Below, piece after piece: positions 25,225 through 37,407 of a stretch of DNA of 64,000 nucleotides; the stretch's first letter is position 1, and every line of letters starts with the position of its first letter. The notes below the pieces were generated by a model, which searched no databases, had not been told where the DNA came from, and worked only from the letters and a program-made list of their open reading frames with translations. The stretch lies in contig CM049313.1 of the NCBI GenBank assembly GCA_026874595.1, positions 45,538,659-45,602,658 of the forward strand, written 5' to 3'. The position numbers and the translations under genes were made by a program. Source of the stretch: Sipunculus nudus (taxonomy: Eukaryota; Annelida; Sipuncula; Golfingiida; Sipunculidae).

Positions 25225-26453
25225 CTGTTAATAGCACAAATTGTAACCGCTGGACCTAGAATCTTCTAATTTGACATCCAAGGTCTTTAAAAAATCTCCT
25301 TGGAAACCTGAAATAAGATATCTGTTACCTATATCCTCCAAGCTATGGGGCTGGTAAATACCCCCAGAATAATAAAAAAAACAAGGGACCCATGGGTCAC
25401 ATCGCTAAGCTGAATTTTGGAAAATATTAGTAACTGCAAAATATTTTTATTTCTTTTGGTTTTTCATGTATATTATCATTAAAAAAGCTATGAGACAATG
25501 GCCCTGCTAAAATGAAACTCTGTAAATAACAGAATAATGGACATGAGCTAAACCATTTAGTGATGCACCAAAGGAAGAAATAGGCCTACGGTAAGTGTTA
25601 TATAAAAGTAACATTTCATAAACAAATAATGTGTGAAGGTAATTAAGTTTTCAAAAGTTAAATATATGGCCATATGAGTTAAAATTAAATCCCACAAAGT
25701 TTGACCAATATTCTAATTTTAATACTAAGTTAACAGTGTTATTCACACCTAGGCCCCGCCAACTTTAAGAGATATGAATGACATGCTACAAAGTATTTAT
25801 ATCTTCTGAAATCTTGTCAGTTAGCACTCACATGAGATCCTAATATTTTATCCCATTTGAATATTAGGATTAAATTCCTGAAATTTTTTTCTGAAAAAAA
25901 AATTAAAATTGTCCAAGTCTCATCAAAAAGAATTTATTTACTATTAAATTATACGTTTCATCTTGTATATTAGCCCTGTGTATTGAAGGGGTGGGTGGGG
26001 GGAGGGGTCTTAGTTGTTACTACTCGTTGCTGAAATAAATGTTAATTTTAAGATTCATCTAGTTCATATAGTACAGGTCTGTCAACAGAATGGGGGTGCC
26101 AGAGAGAAAGGCTCCCTGTGGTATGGTATTAACTGCAGACAGCCTAATCAAGCTCAACTCAGTGAAGAGAGGGCTTGCCCTAGTGATGGGATTGCATAAC
26201 ATTATGCCAACAGCCTGGGGAGCATAGAGAGCTGCACTGAATGACCTACAGTCACCAAAGTGGACTGCTTGACAATGTAAGGGAATATAACAAGAGCCTC
26301 CAAAAAAAATTCAATAACTAGCCTAATTTTGCAGCTTTTATTTTCAAATTTCAGATTTCAGATGTGCACATGCTGTGCAAATTCAATCCACCATACTTAC
26401 AGGGATAAAACTTGCCGTGGCCAAAGTTGGGCAAAATTTAAGATACCAATTTT

Positions 26454-28864
26454 TAGCTCAGCTGACTATAAGTCATCTGAGCTATAGTCGTGGTCCTTTG
26501 TCCGTCGTCTGTCCGTCCTTCTGGCCGGCCGGCCGTTCGTTAACAGGGCACGTTTTGAAACCCTTGGACCTAAGAATCCAAAATTCTGCATACCATTAGA
26601 TGTCCCCAAAATCTCCTACCATACGGAAAATTGGGTCATTAGGACTTTGTTCCTTTGAGATATTAAGGAAAAACCTCAGTTTTCTTAAAAAAGCCATTGT
26701 TACACTTCAAGGCTGCTTAATATCAAAACCACTGATCTGTGTTTGATCATATTTAATATTCATATTCTTCCATACATTTTCTATGCACAAACCCAAATTT
26801 AGGTCAGTATTGGGTATTATTTTGAAGTTATGGACCCAAATATAATGCAATTTTTTAAAAATCAGGAAATATATTTGCTCACTTAACATGAGAATTGCTG
26901 AAGCTGAAGACTTTTTTCAGGAATATAACTTTATTTAATTAAGATTCAATTGTTTACCCAAAATTAGATCTCAATTTTGCAAATTTTTAAGTTATTAGCA
27001 TAAATAAAAAATCAATACCTTAAATTTTGTCCAACTTTGGCAATGGCACGTTTTTTCCCTGTAAGCACTGTTGATTTAATTTCCACAGCATATATACATA
27101 AGGATTTAATCTTTTAAAATCTGAAATTTCTAAGTAATTGATTAAAAAGGCCGTTTTATTCAAGTTTTCATACACCATGTCAAGTGTTGTTTACATCTAG
27201 CCCACTAGTAGTAGTAGTACAGCCTTCACTTGCATTATGTAACCCACCCCAGGCAGCTTGCCTTGGTTCAGCTTGGCCACTACTAGCAGGCTTCCCTTCT
27301 GTCCTGCACTCCCCCCCCCCCCCCCCCCCGATGGTGCATTAACTAGATGATTGTTATTGATTTCCTATTTTATTTTATTCTTGGCTATGCTACATTTTAG
27401 ATTTTGTATTGTACCACCAGGGTTACAATGATTAAAGTGCACATTTAATTGTGTCCACAAAGTGGTGTATTGCTATGAAAGTGTGGATGTTCATCAGATA
27501 AGTAATGCCTTACTTCAGAAGAGTAAAACTTCACCAGGTGTGAAATTGACTATTAATTCCAGTAATAAATTATAGCTGAGATTGTAATTAGCATAATGAT
27601 TTTGTTTGTCCCTCATTCAACCAACAGTGTGTATACTTTATTTGAAAAGATGTTTTTATTTTATCAAATTTACTGAATCTTTTATTTTATTTCAGTGAAT
27701 AAAATTAAGCATGTACTGAAAACTCCAATTTGCAAAACTTTTTAATAGGGATTCAAGGAATAATCTTGTAGATGCCATGTTGTGGCATTATTTTCTTTTA
27801 AATTCAGTTTAAACATTTGATTTAAAAATAATAAAATATATGTTTTGCATAATATGACCCAATATGAGCTACACTCTGGATATATAATGATTGCAACTTA
27901 GAATTCTAATATTTTAACTTATATTTTCAGTTTTTTTTATTACAAATTTATAAAACTTGTAAATAAAAAAATGAAACAGATAAAACTATTAATGGAAAAA
28001 GTTGATATGCTAAAAAATATGCTTATATATAAACTTAAATGCATTATTCCCTTGAAAGTGAAATAAAGGTATTAGTCCATTCTGTCCACTTGCCTGTCCA
28101 TCTGTAAATTTTTCATATGCATCACAGTATCTCAAAACTTTTACTGTTTTTCTTAATGACAGTCTTGTCAGAGTATTTGTTTTCAATCATATATTTAAAA
28201 CTTTACTATAACAAAATAGGAGGGCCCCTTTCCTCTTAGCTTCTCATATGCTTATATAAATGAAAACATTACAATAGAATATTTTTCATATTTTGAATTT
28301 GCAAAAATTTCAAACTTAAGCTCGGCCAGACATGGTGCGAATACTTTGCAAATGTATTTGAATACGAATATGAATATTTACTCCATTATAAAATTTCTTG
28401 CATAAGAATGGGAATTCAGGTAAAAATGAAAGTATTTGAATACCAGTGCAAATACTTTCAAAATGTATTCATGAATGCATTCATGAATATATTCTATAAT
28501 ATTATTTTAATAATCATTTCAGTTATATTTTATTAAAAAAAAATCATATGATTCTCTTATTATTTTTAATCAAAATTATATTTGGCACAGTTTTTTGTTA
28601 TTAAATTTTAATATTTGCTGCTGATCAGTTATATGGCCAAGTCAAAATCTGTATGACAATAGCACTCGATTTGTTAATAAAATAAATGCATTCAGTCTCT
28701 TCTCTGTCTCCACAGAAACTATCAAAATCATACATAAGCTAAACACCAACAACTCATAATACAGCTTATATTTATTACCACACAAAACCAGCATGTGCCT
28801 CATTTCAAAATCATATTTTTTTATCATATAACAGCTGAGCGCTGTGACCCATGGGTCCCTTGTT
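26454..28864 (+). mobile_element. CAGCTGA element, subtype 1, inner layer
   Basis: Complete at both ends. The 5' end is TAGCTCAGCTGACT, forming a hairpin with AGTCATCTGAGCTA, and is followed by GTCCGTCGTCTGTCCGTCC. The 3' end is CAGCTGAGCG, GACCCATGGGTC, CCTTGTT. Length 2,411 bp. An uninterrupted copy of the host sequence exists at about 29,500-29,600, which confirms both junctions in a T/A-rich site. No transposase is encoded. Confidence 0.75.
27311..27329 (+). repeat. Poly-C tract, 19 nt
   Basis: Uninterrupted run of 19 C inside the inner CAGCTGA element. Such a tract is unstable, and its exact length could be a sequencing or assembly estimate. Confidence 0.9.
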
Positions 28865-29280
28865 ATTTTTGCTAATATTTCAAAAAATTTAAAAGATTTT
28901 GATCTAATTTTGGGTATACAATTTAATTTTGATTAATTAAAGTTATATTACTGGAAAAAAATCCTTAGCTTTTACATGTTTTGTGTTCAGCGATCAAATA
29001 TCTTTCCTGATTTTTTACAAAATGCATTATGTTTGAGCCCATAACTTTTTAAAATTTTATAATACAGACCTTATTTCTGGCATGTACATAGGAACTATAT
29101 AGAGGAATATTTATGGTAAATATGAGTGGTGAGTGGAAGATGAGTGGTTTTGATATTAGGCAGTCCTTAAGTGTGAAAATATGTTTTTAATACAAAAAAA
29201 TTGAGGCTTTTCCTGAATTTCTCAAAGTCGCAAAGACCCAGTTTTTAGCTTGGTTAGAGATCTTGGGGACATCTAACACT

Positions 29281-29956
29281 ATGCCAACAGCCTGGGGAGC
29301 ATAGAGATGTGCACTGAATGACCTACAGTCACCAAAGTGGATTGCTTGACAATGTAATTGAATACAACAAGAGCCTCCAAAAAAAATTCAATAACTAGCC
29401 TAATTTTGCAGCTTTTATTTTCAAATTTCAGATTTTAACAGATTAAATCCTTATGTGCACATGCTGTGAAAATTAAATCCACAGTGCTTACAGGAAAAAA
29501 ACATGCCTTGGCCAAAGTTGGGCAAAATTTAAGGTACCAAATATATATTTTGCCAATATTTAAAAAATTTAACAGTTTTTGATCTAATTTTTGGTATACA
29601 ATTAAATTTTGATTAATTAAAGTTGTATTACTGAAAAAAGTCCCTACCTTTAACACTTTTGGTCTTAAGTGACCAAATATCTTTCCTGATTTTTTTACAA
29701 AGTCAATTATGTTGGGGCCCATAACTTTTTTAAATTAAATAATACTGACTTAATTTTTGGCATGTACATAGGAACTATATAGAGGAATATTTATGGTAAA
29801 TATGAAGAAAACCAGATGAGTGGTTTTGATATTAGGCAGTCCTGAAGTGTGAAAATAGATTTCTAATAAAAAATTGAGGTTTTTCCTTAATATCTCAAAG
29901 GAACGAAGTCTTATTGACCCAATTTTCGGCGTGGTAGGATATTTTGGGGACATCTT
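29281..29956 (-). repeat. Second copy of a 0.66-kb duplication within the middle element
   Basis: Starts ATGCCAACAGCCTGGGGAGC, as does 26,213 onward, and runs through the same sequence. The first copy (26,213-26,453 plus 28,865-29,280) is split by the inner insert and this one is not. The pair therefore gives an occupied and an empty site in one molecule. Confidence 0.7.
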
Positions 29957-30802
29957 ACTGTATGCCGAATTTCAGGTTCATAGGTCCAATGGTGTCAAAA
30001 TGTGCCAGTCTTATGGGCGGACATCCGGACGCCAGACAGACAGACGGACATCCAGACGGCAGGACAGATGGACGGACGGACGACGGACAATGGACCACGA
30101 CTATAGCTCAGCTGACTTATAGTCAGCTGAGCTAAAAATGATACAAAAGCTCCAGTATCTAAATAACTAATGCATTGATAGCAATGATATTTTCCATGCA
30201 TATTGATCATTGATTGTTTCATCATTTCCTGAAGACTGGTGGCCCAAACTTATTTTCATATTTTAAAATATATTTTCTCTATTTTCAAGAACCTCAGATG
30301 AAGCGGTCTGGCTGTTAATAGGGCACAAACCATAACTATTAGACCTACAAACTTCTAACTGTATATCCAGGGAGGTTCTGGACAAATCTCCTTAGAAACC
30401 TGAAATTATGTCATGGTGACCTATATTTTGCGAATTATGTGACACAGATATGATTTTTAAGCACCCAGTGAGTCAGATGGGGCACACATTGTATCCATTT
30501 AGCCTAGAATCCACATACATTACTTTAAGGGAGTTCCATGAAAAATCTCCTAGGAAACCTGAAATCATGTCACTGAGACTTATTGTCTGCAAGCTGTGTG
30601 AAAGAACATAATTTTAACACTCCATTAGTCAGATGGGTACAAATAGTAGCAGCTGAATATAGAATAAGGTAACTGCATGTAACCTATATCTAAGGTCTAT
30701 TGGCAAAATGCATGATTTTGAGCACTCTGGGAGTCCACATTTTACCCATTGTTCAAGGCTCCCTGAATTTAGCTGAGTGTCATGGCCCATGGGCCGCTTG
30801 TT

Positions 30803-32790
30803 TTTTTAATTTTGATGTAACTTCTGTCATGACAATGACCAGCCAGCAAGTCTTACTGGTGATGGATGGAGCCATCACTGTAGCTCAGATGACGTTCAGT
30901 CAGGAGATCTAAGTATAGGTTTACATGGTAAAATAACTATTTATTCTTGACATACTCTTAATGAACCTTTTCCATGTAGCATATCTTCCACTTTTAAGAC
31001 ATGGGGTTCTGTCAGGCTTGACCTGATTTAGGCTTGACAATGCTGTTATGAAGGCCCATCTTGCTTTGACAATAGTATCGTGTTTCACATTGGTTCCTTT
31101 TCCCTGATCAGGACCAGATAAGCCTGCTTAGTAGATGAGCACTAACCTGAACAATCTAGAACTTGATATTAATAATCATGAAGACATCTACACAGGCAGA
31201 AGCTTAAGCTGTTTAATTATCATGTGGTCACATTACAAAACAGATTTTGTATGTTTAATTTAATTAATTTGAGAGTGGTTGGCGTGCATGATTACAATTT
31301 TGAGCCATATTGTAAAGTAAAATGAAACTTCCAAAAGTTGGGTCTCTTCAAGGACGTGTCAACTTCCTATACTGTTTAGTATTCATATTATTAAAACTAG
31401 TAGGTAATTGCTTATATCTGCCCAGTCCCGTACACTTAATATATTTTTATAAAAAGTAAAAAATCAGATTCCCTTTAAACAAAGTTTTCATGCATTTAAA
31501 TATGCTGTAAAAATGTTGTTTCTGATTCCAGATTCCAGCTTTCTTCAGCCAATATTCCTACTCAACAAACTTGACTCACGTAATATAGTATGATATAACT
31601 CAACTTCACAACCATAATTCATTTATGGATTAAAGAATATATGCGAGCCATAACAGGTGGGGGCATTTCCATCTCTTCAATGAATCAGTAAAGCAGACTT
31701 GCACTTTTTCCAAATTCCTTCAGCACTTGCTTATCATGATTTATGCCCTTCAGCCCAGTGTTAAGCCCTCAGTGCAGGTATCCCTTCTTCTTTGTATCTC
31801 TATTTTATTTATTACATCTCTTGCTACTATAAACTATATGCAGTTGTTCTTTGTGAGCAATTTTCTGCTTTGTTATTAATTCATAAAACATTCGATCCAC
31901 AAATGAACCTCATAAAATAAATTTTGATCCGTTTGTGAAATCCTGACCATAACTTAATTGTCTTCTTTCAAGTTCCTTATGAATAATGAACACCATCTCT
32001 CATTAGTGTACATACAGTGCTTTAATGTTACAGCAAGCTCTCCTGTTAAGGAGGCACATAATGAACTGCAGTAATAAATAACTTCCACATTACCATTAGG
32101 GTTATTTACCAGGAAATAATAAAGATGGCCCGAAGCATATCAGCTAGTGATAAACCAATGATAAATCATCTTTGTGTACATTATGACACATATAACATGT
32201 TCCGCTCAAAGCACTTTATTCTGATTGTCTTCAGTTGATGTGGTCCCCTTTTGCTGTATAACGTGGGTAGTAATACCAGCTTAATTCATTTGAAACAGGA
32301 TTTATCTTTGAAGCAAATATTAAATGTCAGTGTGGAGTAGTTATGATTACCGATAACTGATTTTGGCTTGAATAAGATGATATTTTAAAAGGTAGGTTGA
32401 ATTCAGACTGAAAGGATTAAATGAAACATGCAAGAAAAATATAAAACATATCACTTGAGTGCATACTAATTGGCTTAATCATAAAAGCTTTTACTTACTG
32501 AATGACCAATAAAAAGTAATTACTTAATCTTTTTCAATACTTAGTTTATAAGCATGAGATATTTAATGGAACCATTGCCACACACTCTTTTGCTCTCATT
32601 TCTTTGAGTTATTTTCTGCAACATATAATTTACACAAAAGATAAAAAAAAACATCTGCCTGCATTTAGTATAATCAAAATATAGCCAAACTTAAAATGAA
32701 AACATCAAAATAAACCCCTAAATAAGCTGTGCAGATAGACATTGCTTAATTCTCATCACTAAAATTTATCAGCCTTACCAGATCTTGGAT
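30803..32790. other. Repeat-poor stretch without recognised gene
   Basis: Apart from a CAGCTGA-like fragment near 30,880-30,910, I see no repeat family, RNA gene or domain. Confidence 0.4.
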
Positions 32791-32793
32791 TGT

Positions 32794-33010
32794 CCTGAAA
32801 TTTGGTGTGATTGTAGGTCTGTTAAAACTTGCCAAATCAGTCTTAAAGTTCTTATTGTATATCAATTGCTTTTTTGATCTTCCTGAAATTTTGTGTCATT
32901 GTAGTTCTGTTAGAACTGGCCAGATCATGTTACAGTTCAGGTTGTTCATCATTTGCTGCTTGGGTTGTCCTGATATTTGGTGTCATTGTAGGTCTGTTAG
33001 AATGTGACAG
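32794..33010 (+). repeat. Three degenerate ~88-bp repeats
   Basis: TCCTGAAATTTGGTGTNATTGTAGGTCTGTTA-like phrases recur at about 32,794, 32,880 and 32,970. The period is near 88 bp with clear divergence. Confidence 0.6.
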
Positions 33011-33072
33011 ATGCAAAAGAGACTTGTGATGCCAACTACAATTCCTGTTTCCTTTTGTGATTGTAAATGTAC

Positions 33073-34130
33073 TGTTTAGCTGACTGTAATTCATCTGCAC
33101 AAGTGATGGTCCATGGTTCTTCTTCCAGCCGGTCATCCGTTAACGGTGCACATGTTGTAACTGTTTGACCTCTGAATGTGATATTCAGCATAATGTTAGA
33201 TGTTACTAAGTTCTCAGTACAAACCAAAAATTGGGTTACATGTGACCCTGTTCCTTTGAGAAATGAAGAAAAATTCTCATTTTCCATTTAAATCCTATTG
33301 GTACACATCGGGACTGCCTAATATCAAAACCCCTGGTGTTGTTTTGTTTATATTTGGAATAACTTAGTAGGCCTGTTAATTCCTGTATATGTTTCATTTA
33401 CGTACATGCTATTATTTATTTTCCTGCTTTACATGATAACTGTTGAAGCTGGAAAGCCTTTTTCAAGCAAGTAACTGTATTTCATTGAGATTTAATGGTA
33501 TGCCAGAAAGGAGGTAAAAATTTTGTATTTTATTAAAAATTTTTAAATTGCATAAATGTAATATCATAACTTTGACCAAAGCACATTTTTTCCCTGTTAG
33601 CACTGTTGATTTAATTTTCACATCATGCAAAAATAAGGTAATGATCTTTTAAAATCTGAAAAAAATGTTGTTGCATTATGTTTTATAAGTGGATCTTATA
33701 TTATCTTAAAAATCAATTTTCTTTTAAATTCAGTTTAAACATTTAGTGATTTAAAAAATAATAAAATATATGTGTTTGCATAATTGGACATGATTAGAGC
33801 CAAACTAAGGATAAATAATGATACCACTTACAATTCTGAATTAACTTATATTTTCAGATCTTTTATTGCAAATTAAAAAAAAAATCAATTAATTTAAAAA
33901 AAAATAAATATGATTAAAACATTTTGTCCAATATAAAGACATGCTGAAAAAAAGGGTTTAATATAAACTTTAATTCATTATTCCTCTGAAAATGAAATAA
34001 AGGGATCAGTCCTTTCTGTCCACCTGTCTGTCCATCTGAAAATTATAAGTTCATATGCATAACTACCACAAAAGGAATTAAGGAGGAAACTTTTTGCTTA
34101 TTTCTGCTGAAGGAAATATATTTCTTTATG
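33073..34130 (+). mobile_element. Old CAGCTGA element copy, subtype 1, 5' part
   Basis: Begins TTTAGCTGACTGTAATTCATCTG, a decayed form of the 5' hairpin. It runs through blocks also found at 26,500-28,130, such as ACTGCCTAATATCAAAAC and the segment near 33,970-34,060. The palindromic 3' terminus is not found. Divergence suggests it is older than the other copies. Confidence 0.6.
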
Positions 34131-34148
34131 TACAGATAACTGAATATT

Positions 34149-34512
34149 GTCCCCTGCTTCTGCAGAACGGTTTTCTGGTTTCTAGGTTTGTCCATCTGTC
34201 TGTCCCTCTGTCTGTCCGTCCGTCCGTCAGGTTTTTGTTTCCATGCGATAAATTTCCTAAATTTTCTCAAATTTAGGTCAGTGATTGCTCTCATACACAC
34301 CTTGGTTGGGATTGGTTTTGGAGTGGCGGTCTGAAAATGTATTATCACCAGTTCCAAAATTAACAAAAATTTTCCCATTATGGCATGTAAAGACACCTTC
34401 AGGGGACAATGAAAACTAAAACACAGGCACTATGACATGTTGAGATATCTTCAAGGGAAAATAAAAAGTAAAACAAATTGAGAAAACACAACAAGAGGCG
34501 GAAGCAGGGGAC
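34149..34512. mobile_element. MITE G, copy 2, 364 bp, intact ends
   Basis: Terminal inverted repeats GTCCCCTGCTTCTGC and, inverted, GTCCCCTGCTTCCGC. Contains a GTCTGTCC/GTCCGTCC microsatellite at about 34,190-34,228 and a block shared with copy 1. The flank could be an ATT duplication, but this is not certain. Non-coding. Confidence 0.7.
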
Positions 34513-35814
34513 ATTAATTTCAGAATTTTTCTTGTTTGTTTTGCTTCCTTGTCAAGCAGGATGGAATAAAATTTGTGGGTTGGGTCACCATATTATAAAA
34601 TGCCATATACACGGTGAACCACCTTTATCAGATATTTGCAGTAAATGCCTACCTCAAGATGTGACTTTTACATGAGAATATATATACAGTATTGTTGGTA
34701 GGCTCAGAGCACTGTGGCCAATTCCCATTAGTAGATCTTCAAGAGTCAAGTCAGAACATTCACAGTAGATTTACAGTCATAATTCCCCATGCTACCTACT
34801 CTTATGAGAGCTTAATTTTAGAGGCTAACTAAATAAATTTTAAAGGAATATCATTAAAAACACATTAGGATCATTGAAGTATATAAACTGCACTTGATGG
34901 GAGGTGTAATTTTTAAAAAAAGGTTTTCTTTCAGGTATTCATATATAGTTAAAAAAAAGCAGTGAAAAAAAATTCCCTTGGCAATGTGTGTTAGACAATA
35001 ATCAAGCATGATGATTATGGTTATGGTTTGGATGTGCATCCAGATCTAGCAGGTGACTGGAGAGATATCCGCACAGCTGCACATTAATTGCATGCAAATC
35101 TGTCTGACTGGTTAAATGAGCTGACACTCTCAGCCAGGTCATCCCAACCAATGACACACTCACTGTGGCTTCTTAACATGCCACGGTCCCCATTTCTTGT
35201 TTTTTAAACCCACGCTCAAACATTATGGCCAGGGCACATGAATTATATTGGGGAGCCATGTTTAATTTTCTTTTCACCTCTGGCCTGAGCTCAAAATCTG
35301 AAGAAGTAGTGTTATTCAGCAACATGTCGATCAAATCTGTATTCTCTAGAATGGAACCGTAATCTTCTTCAAACCACTTCCATTCATAAAAGAAAAAGCA
35401 CCATCACAAGGTATTTGTACATAAAATTATAGTCCCATGTGTGATAGTGCAAAAAGTCACAACCAATTCTGGACTTCACAGAACCACATTCTAGACTAGC
35501 TGTTACCAAGCAGGTCTATATTTGACAGGCCCATCATTAATGATGACAGTGTCTCTGCATGACAGTCGAGATCTCTGGTATAAAGACCAGTGTTTGAACA
35601 ATTGTGATGACAATGATGTAATATATCATAAGTAACATTAAGTTTAAATTTAAAGCAAATTTTTCGGTTGTCATTAATGAGTATGTGTACCTGTAATCCC
35701 ATGATGACAATCAATACTGACATTTCTTGCAATAACTATTTAGTCTAATTAACCCCTCAAAAAAAAAGGAGAATATAGTAACACCTCCATATATATGTCC
35801 TGTCTGTTTCAAGC
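34513..35814. other. No recognised gene
   Basis: AT-rich sequence. It contains one octamer-like ATGCAAAT near 35,092 and no recognisable repeat or domain. Confidence 0.4.
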
Positions 35815-36235
35815 AATAATTGGCTTGTGGATGCATTTTAAGTCAAAGTTTTCATCCCAAACCTTTCATCTTTAATATAAAGCTTGACCACCCATAGAGG
35901 AGAAACCCTATAAATTTTGAGGTCAAAGGTCAAGGTCACAGAGCCTACTTTTTGAACAAGCTTATGGACTCATTTAAAGCCCAAGTTTTCATCTTAAACC
36001 TTCAAACATTCACATATGGCACACCTAACCATATATAGAAAAAACCCGATTGATTTTGAGGTCATTGGGTCAAATATCTAGGTAACATTACCAACTTTTT
36101 TTTGTGAATACATATTAAGCGAGAGTTTTCATCCCAACCTTCCACCTTTCAGATATTGCTCCCTAACCAATAGTGGAAAAACTTTCAATATTGAGGTACC
36201 ATGGTCAAGAGGTCACAGTCCCAGAACTGCCCTAC
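35815..36235 (+). repeat. F-related tandem block, ~150-bp units
   Basis: About three units share GTTTTCATCCCAAACCTT, a phrase of the form GATTTTGAGGTCA, and AGGTCACAG-type motifs. The same phrases occur at 56,500-57,540. Likely a fragment of element F or a relative. Confidence 0.6.
35920..35938 (+). promoter_or_regulatory. DR1 plus DR0 nuclear-receptor-like half-sites
   Basis: AGGTCA-A-AGGTCA-AGGTCA: a perfect direct repeat with 1-nt spacing followed at once by a third half-site. The 3' part contains TCAAGGTCA. These match known RXR/HNF4 (DR1) and ERR/FTZ-F1 (TCAAGGTCA) sites. Binding is not demonstrated. Confidence 0.5.
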
Positions 36236-36525
36236 TAATTTGTCATACTGTATAAATACATCCATGAGTTTAATTACATGCAAAGCAGTTCTCTTGCTTT
36301 TATTTGAAAGATTTTATTGATACAAAAGAATGCAATAAAAATACATTGATAAATTAATATAAATATACTGGAAGTGTATCAAAGGGATTTGGGCACAAGG
36401 CCTAGGGCTTAGGTTTGCTCGTTCCCATACTAAATTTAGAGGAGCATATAATAAGTTGTTAGAAGCTGGTAGTGATTGCAGTGTTAATTATATTAATATT
36501 TTGTGTGTTTTCTGTGATGTTGGGT

Positions 36526-37399
36526 TAGTGGTGGGAGTCGGTTCCTTTTTCATAATCGATCATTGGTTTGAGCAAACTGACTGATGATCGATTGTTTTGG
36601 GTTCAGACAAATATATGAAATTATCAAAGAAATATGCAATTATCTGTGAAACTGTACATACGTTTCCCAGGCAGGTATTCTCCTCTCCGGCATGAGTGTA
36701 ACGATCCTTCCACGTATAAAGAATAATTTTAAGGATCAAATTTAATGACCGGCAACGATCGGTAATATCTTTCATAATGGATCTAAGAATGTTAGCCCTG
36801 TAAAGGGGCTGTTTTTCTAGCACATGAAGGCATGAATGCGCTCTGGGCAGATCATACCAAAAAAAATTGCAGACTTTCAAAAGAAAAAAAAATTCAGCTG
36901 AAATCAAAATACTCGACTGGCCGGGTTAGCCCCAACAAAGAAATTTTTAAGGACGGCCTAAACAGCAGCACCTGGCATCAGTTGAATAGATTATTTCTAA
37001 GAGAATCTCGCAAAATTGGCATAGACCTGAAGAATTTATGGAGTATTTTAACGCCTCCCGCCCATATTTTGCAATGTACATTTCGTTGGAAAACTCTCCG
37101 CTAATTCTGCAGCTCCCTGCAAGTTCACAGATAATAAGTTTAATAATTCCTCCGTTCTCGCATCTACTGTGTCATACTCAGTTACATACGGAAGTTATCT
37201 GGGAACACAGACTCATTATATGAAGCGCAGAATGGGGTAAAAAATGGAAGAATCATTTTTGCCTATAACATAAAGGCATTCTGGAAAATAAACAATCATT
37301 ATTATGATGTAATTGATAGTTGCCTTTGGTAATCGAGCGCTTGAAAGTGGCAACAAACCGACTGACTTCCAATAAAACTTGATGATCGGCCCACCACTA
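36526..37399. mobile_element. hAT-like DNA transposon, non-autonomous, 874 bp
   Basis: Ends TAGTGGTGGG and CCCACCACTA are perfect 10-bp inverted repeats. The flanks carry an exact 8-bp duplication TGTTGGGT (36,518-36,525 and 37,400-37,407). An 8-bp duplication and a TAGNG start are hAT hallmarks. Subterminal GATCAT/GATCGAT motifs recur at both ends. Two short frames inside (minus, 36,560-36,907; plus, 36,832-37,104) show no transposase motif that I recognise. Confidence 0.85.
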
Positions 37400-37407
37400 T
37401 GTTGGGT

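Larger units (their letters stand above)
25380..30134 (-). mobile_element. CAGCTGA element, subtype 1, middle layer
   Basis: The right end is the inverted start TAGCTCAGCTGACT with hairpin and GTCCGTCC-type microsatellite (30,010-30,134). The left end is the inverted terminus ACAAGGGACCCATGGGTC (25,381-25,398). It is inserted in an A tract of the host. It contains a tandem duplication and the plus-strand insert 26,454-28,864. Confidence 0.6.
25225..30802 (+). mobile_element. CAGCTGA element, subtype 2, outer host of a nest
   Basis: 25,225-25,379 matches the 336-bp core of the element at 47,714 (AACCGCTGGACCTAGAATCTT, CTCCTTGGAAACC). That core resumes at 30,135 after the inner insert. The 3' end, with AGCTGAGTGTCATG, the palindrome GGCCCATGGGCC and GCTTGTT, lies at 30,772-30,802. 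The 5' terminus is missing. Between the two halves lies the minus-strand element 25,380-30,134. Confidence 0.6.

Noticed and set aside
35092-35099. ATGCAAAT octamer as a regulatory site
   Set aside because: A single 8-mer in AT-rich DNA is expected by chance.
36560-37104. Genes in the overlapping frames of the hAT-like element
   Set aside because: The frames lie on opposite strands and partly overlap, show no domain, and fit inside a short non-autonomous element.
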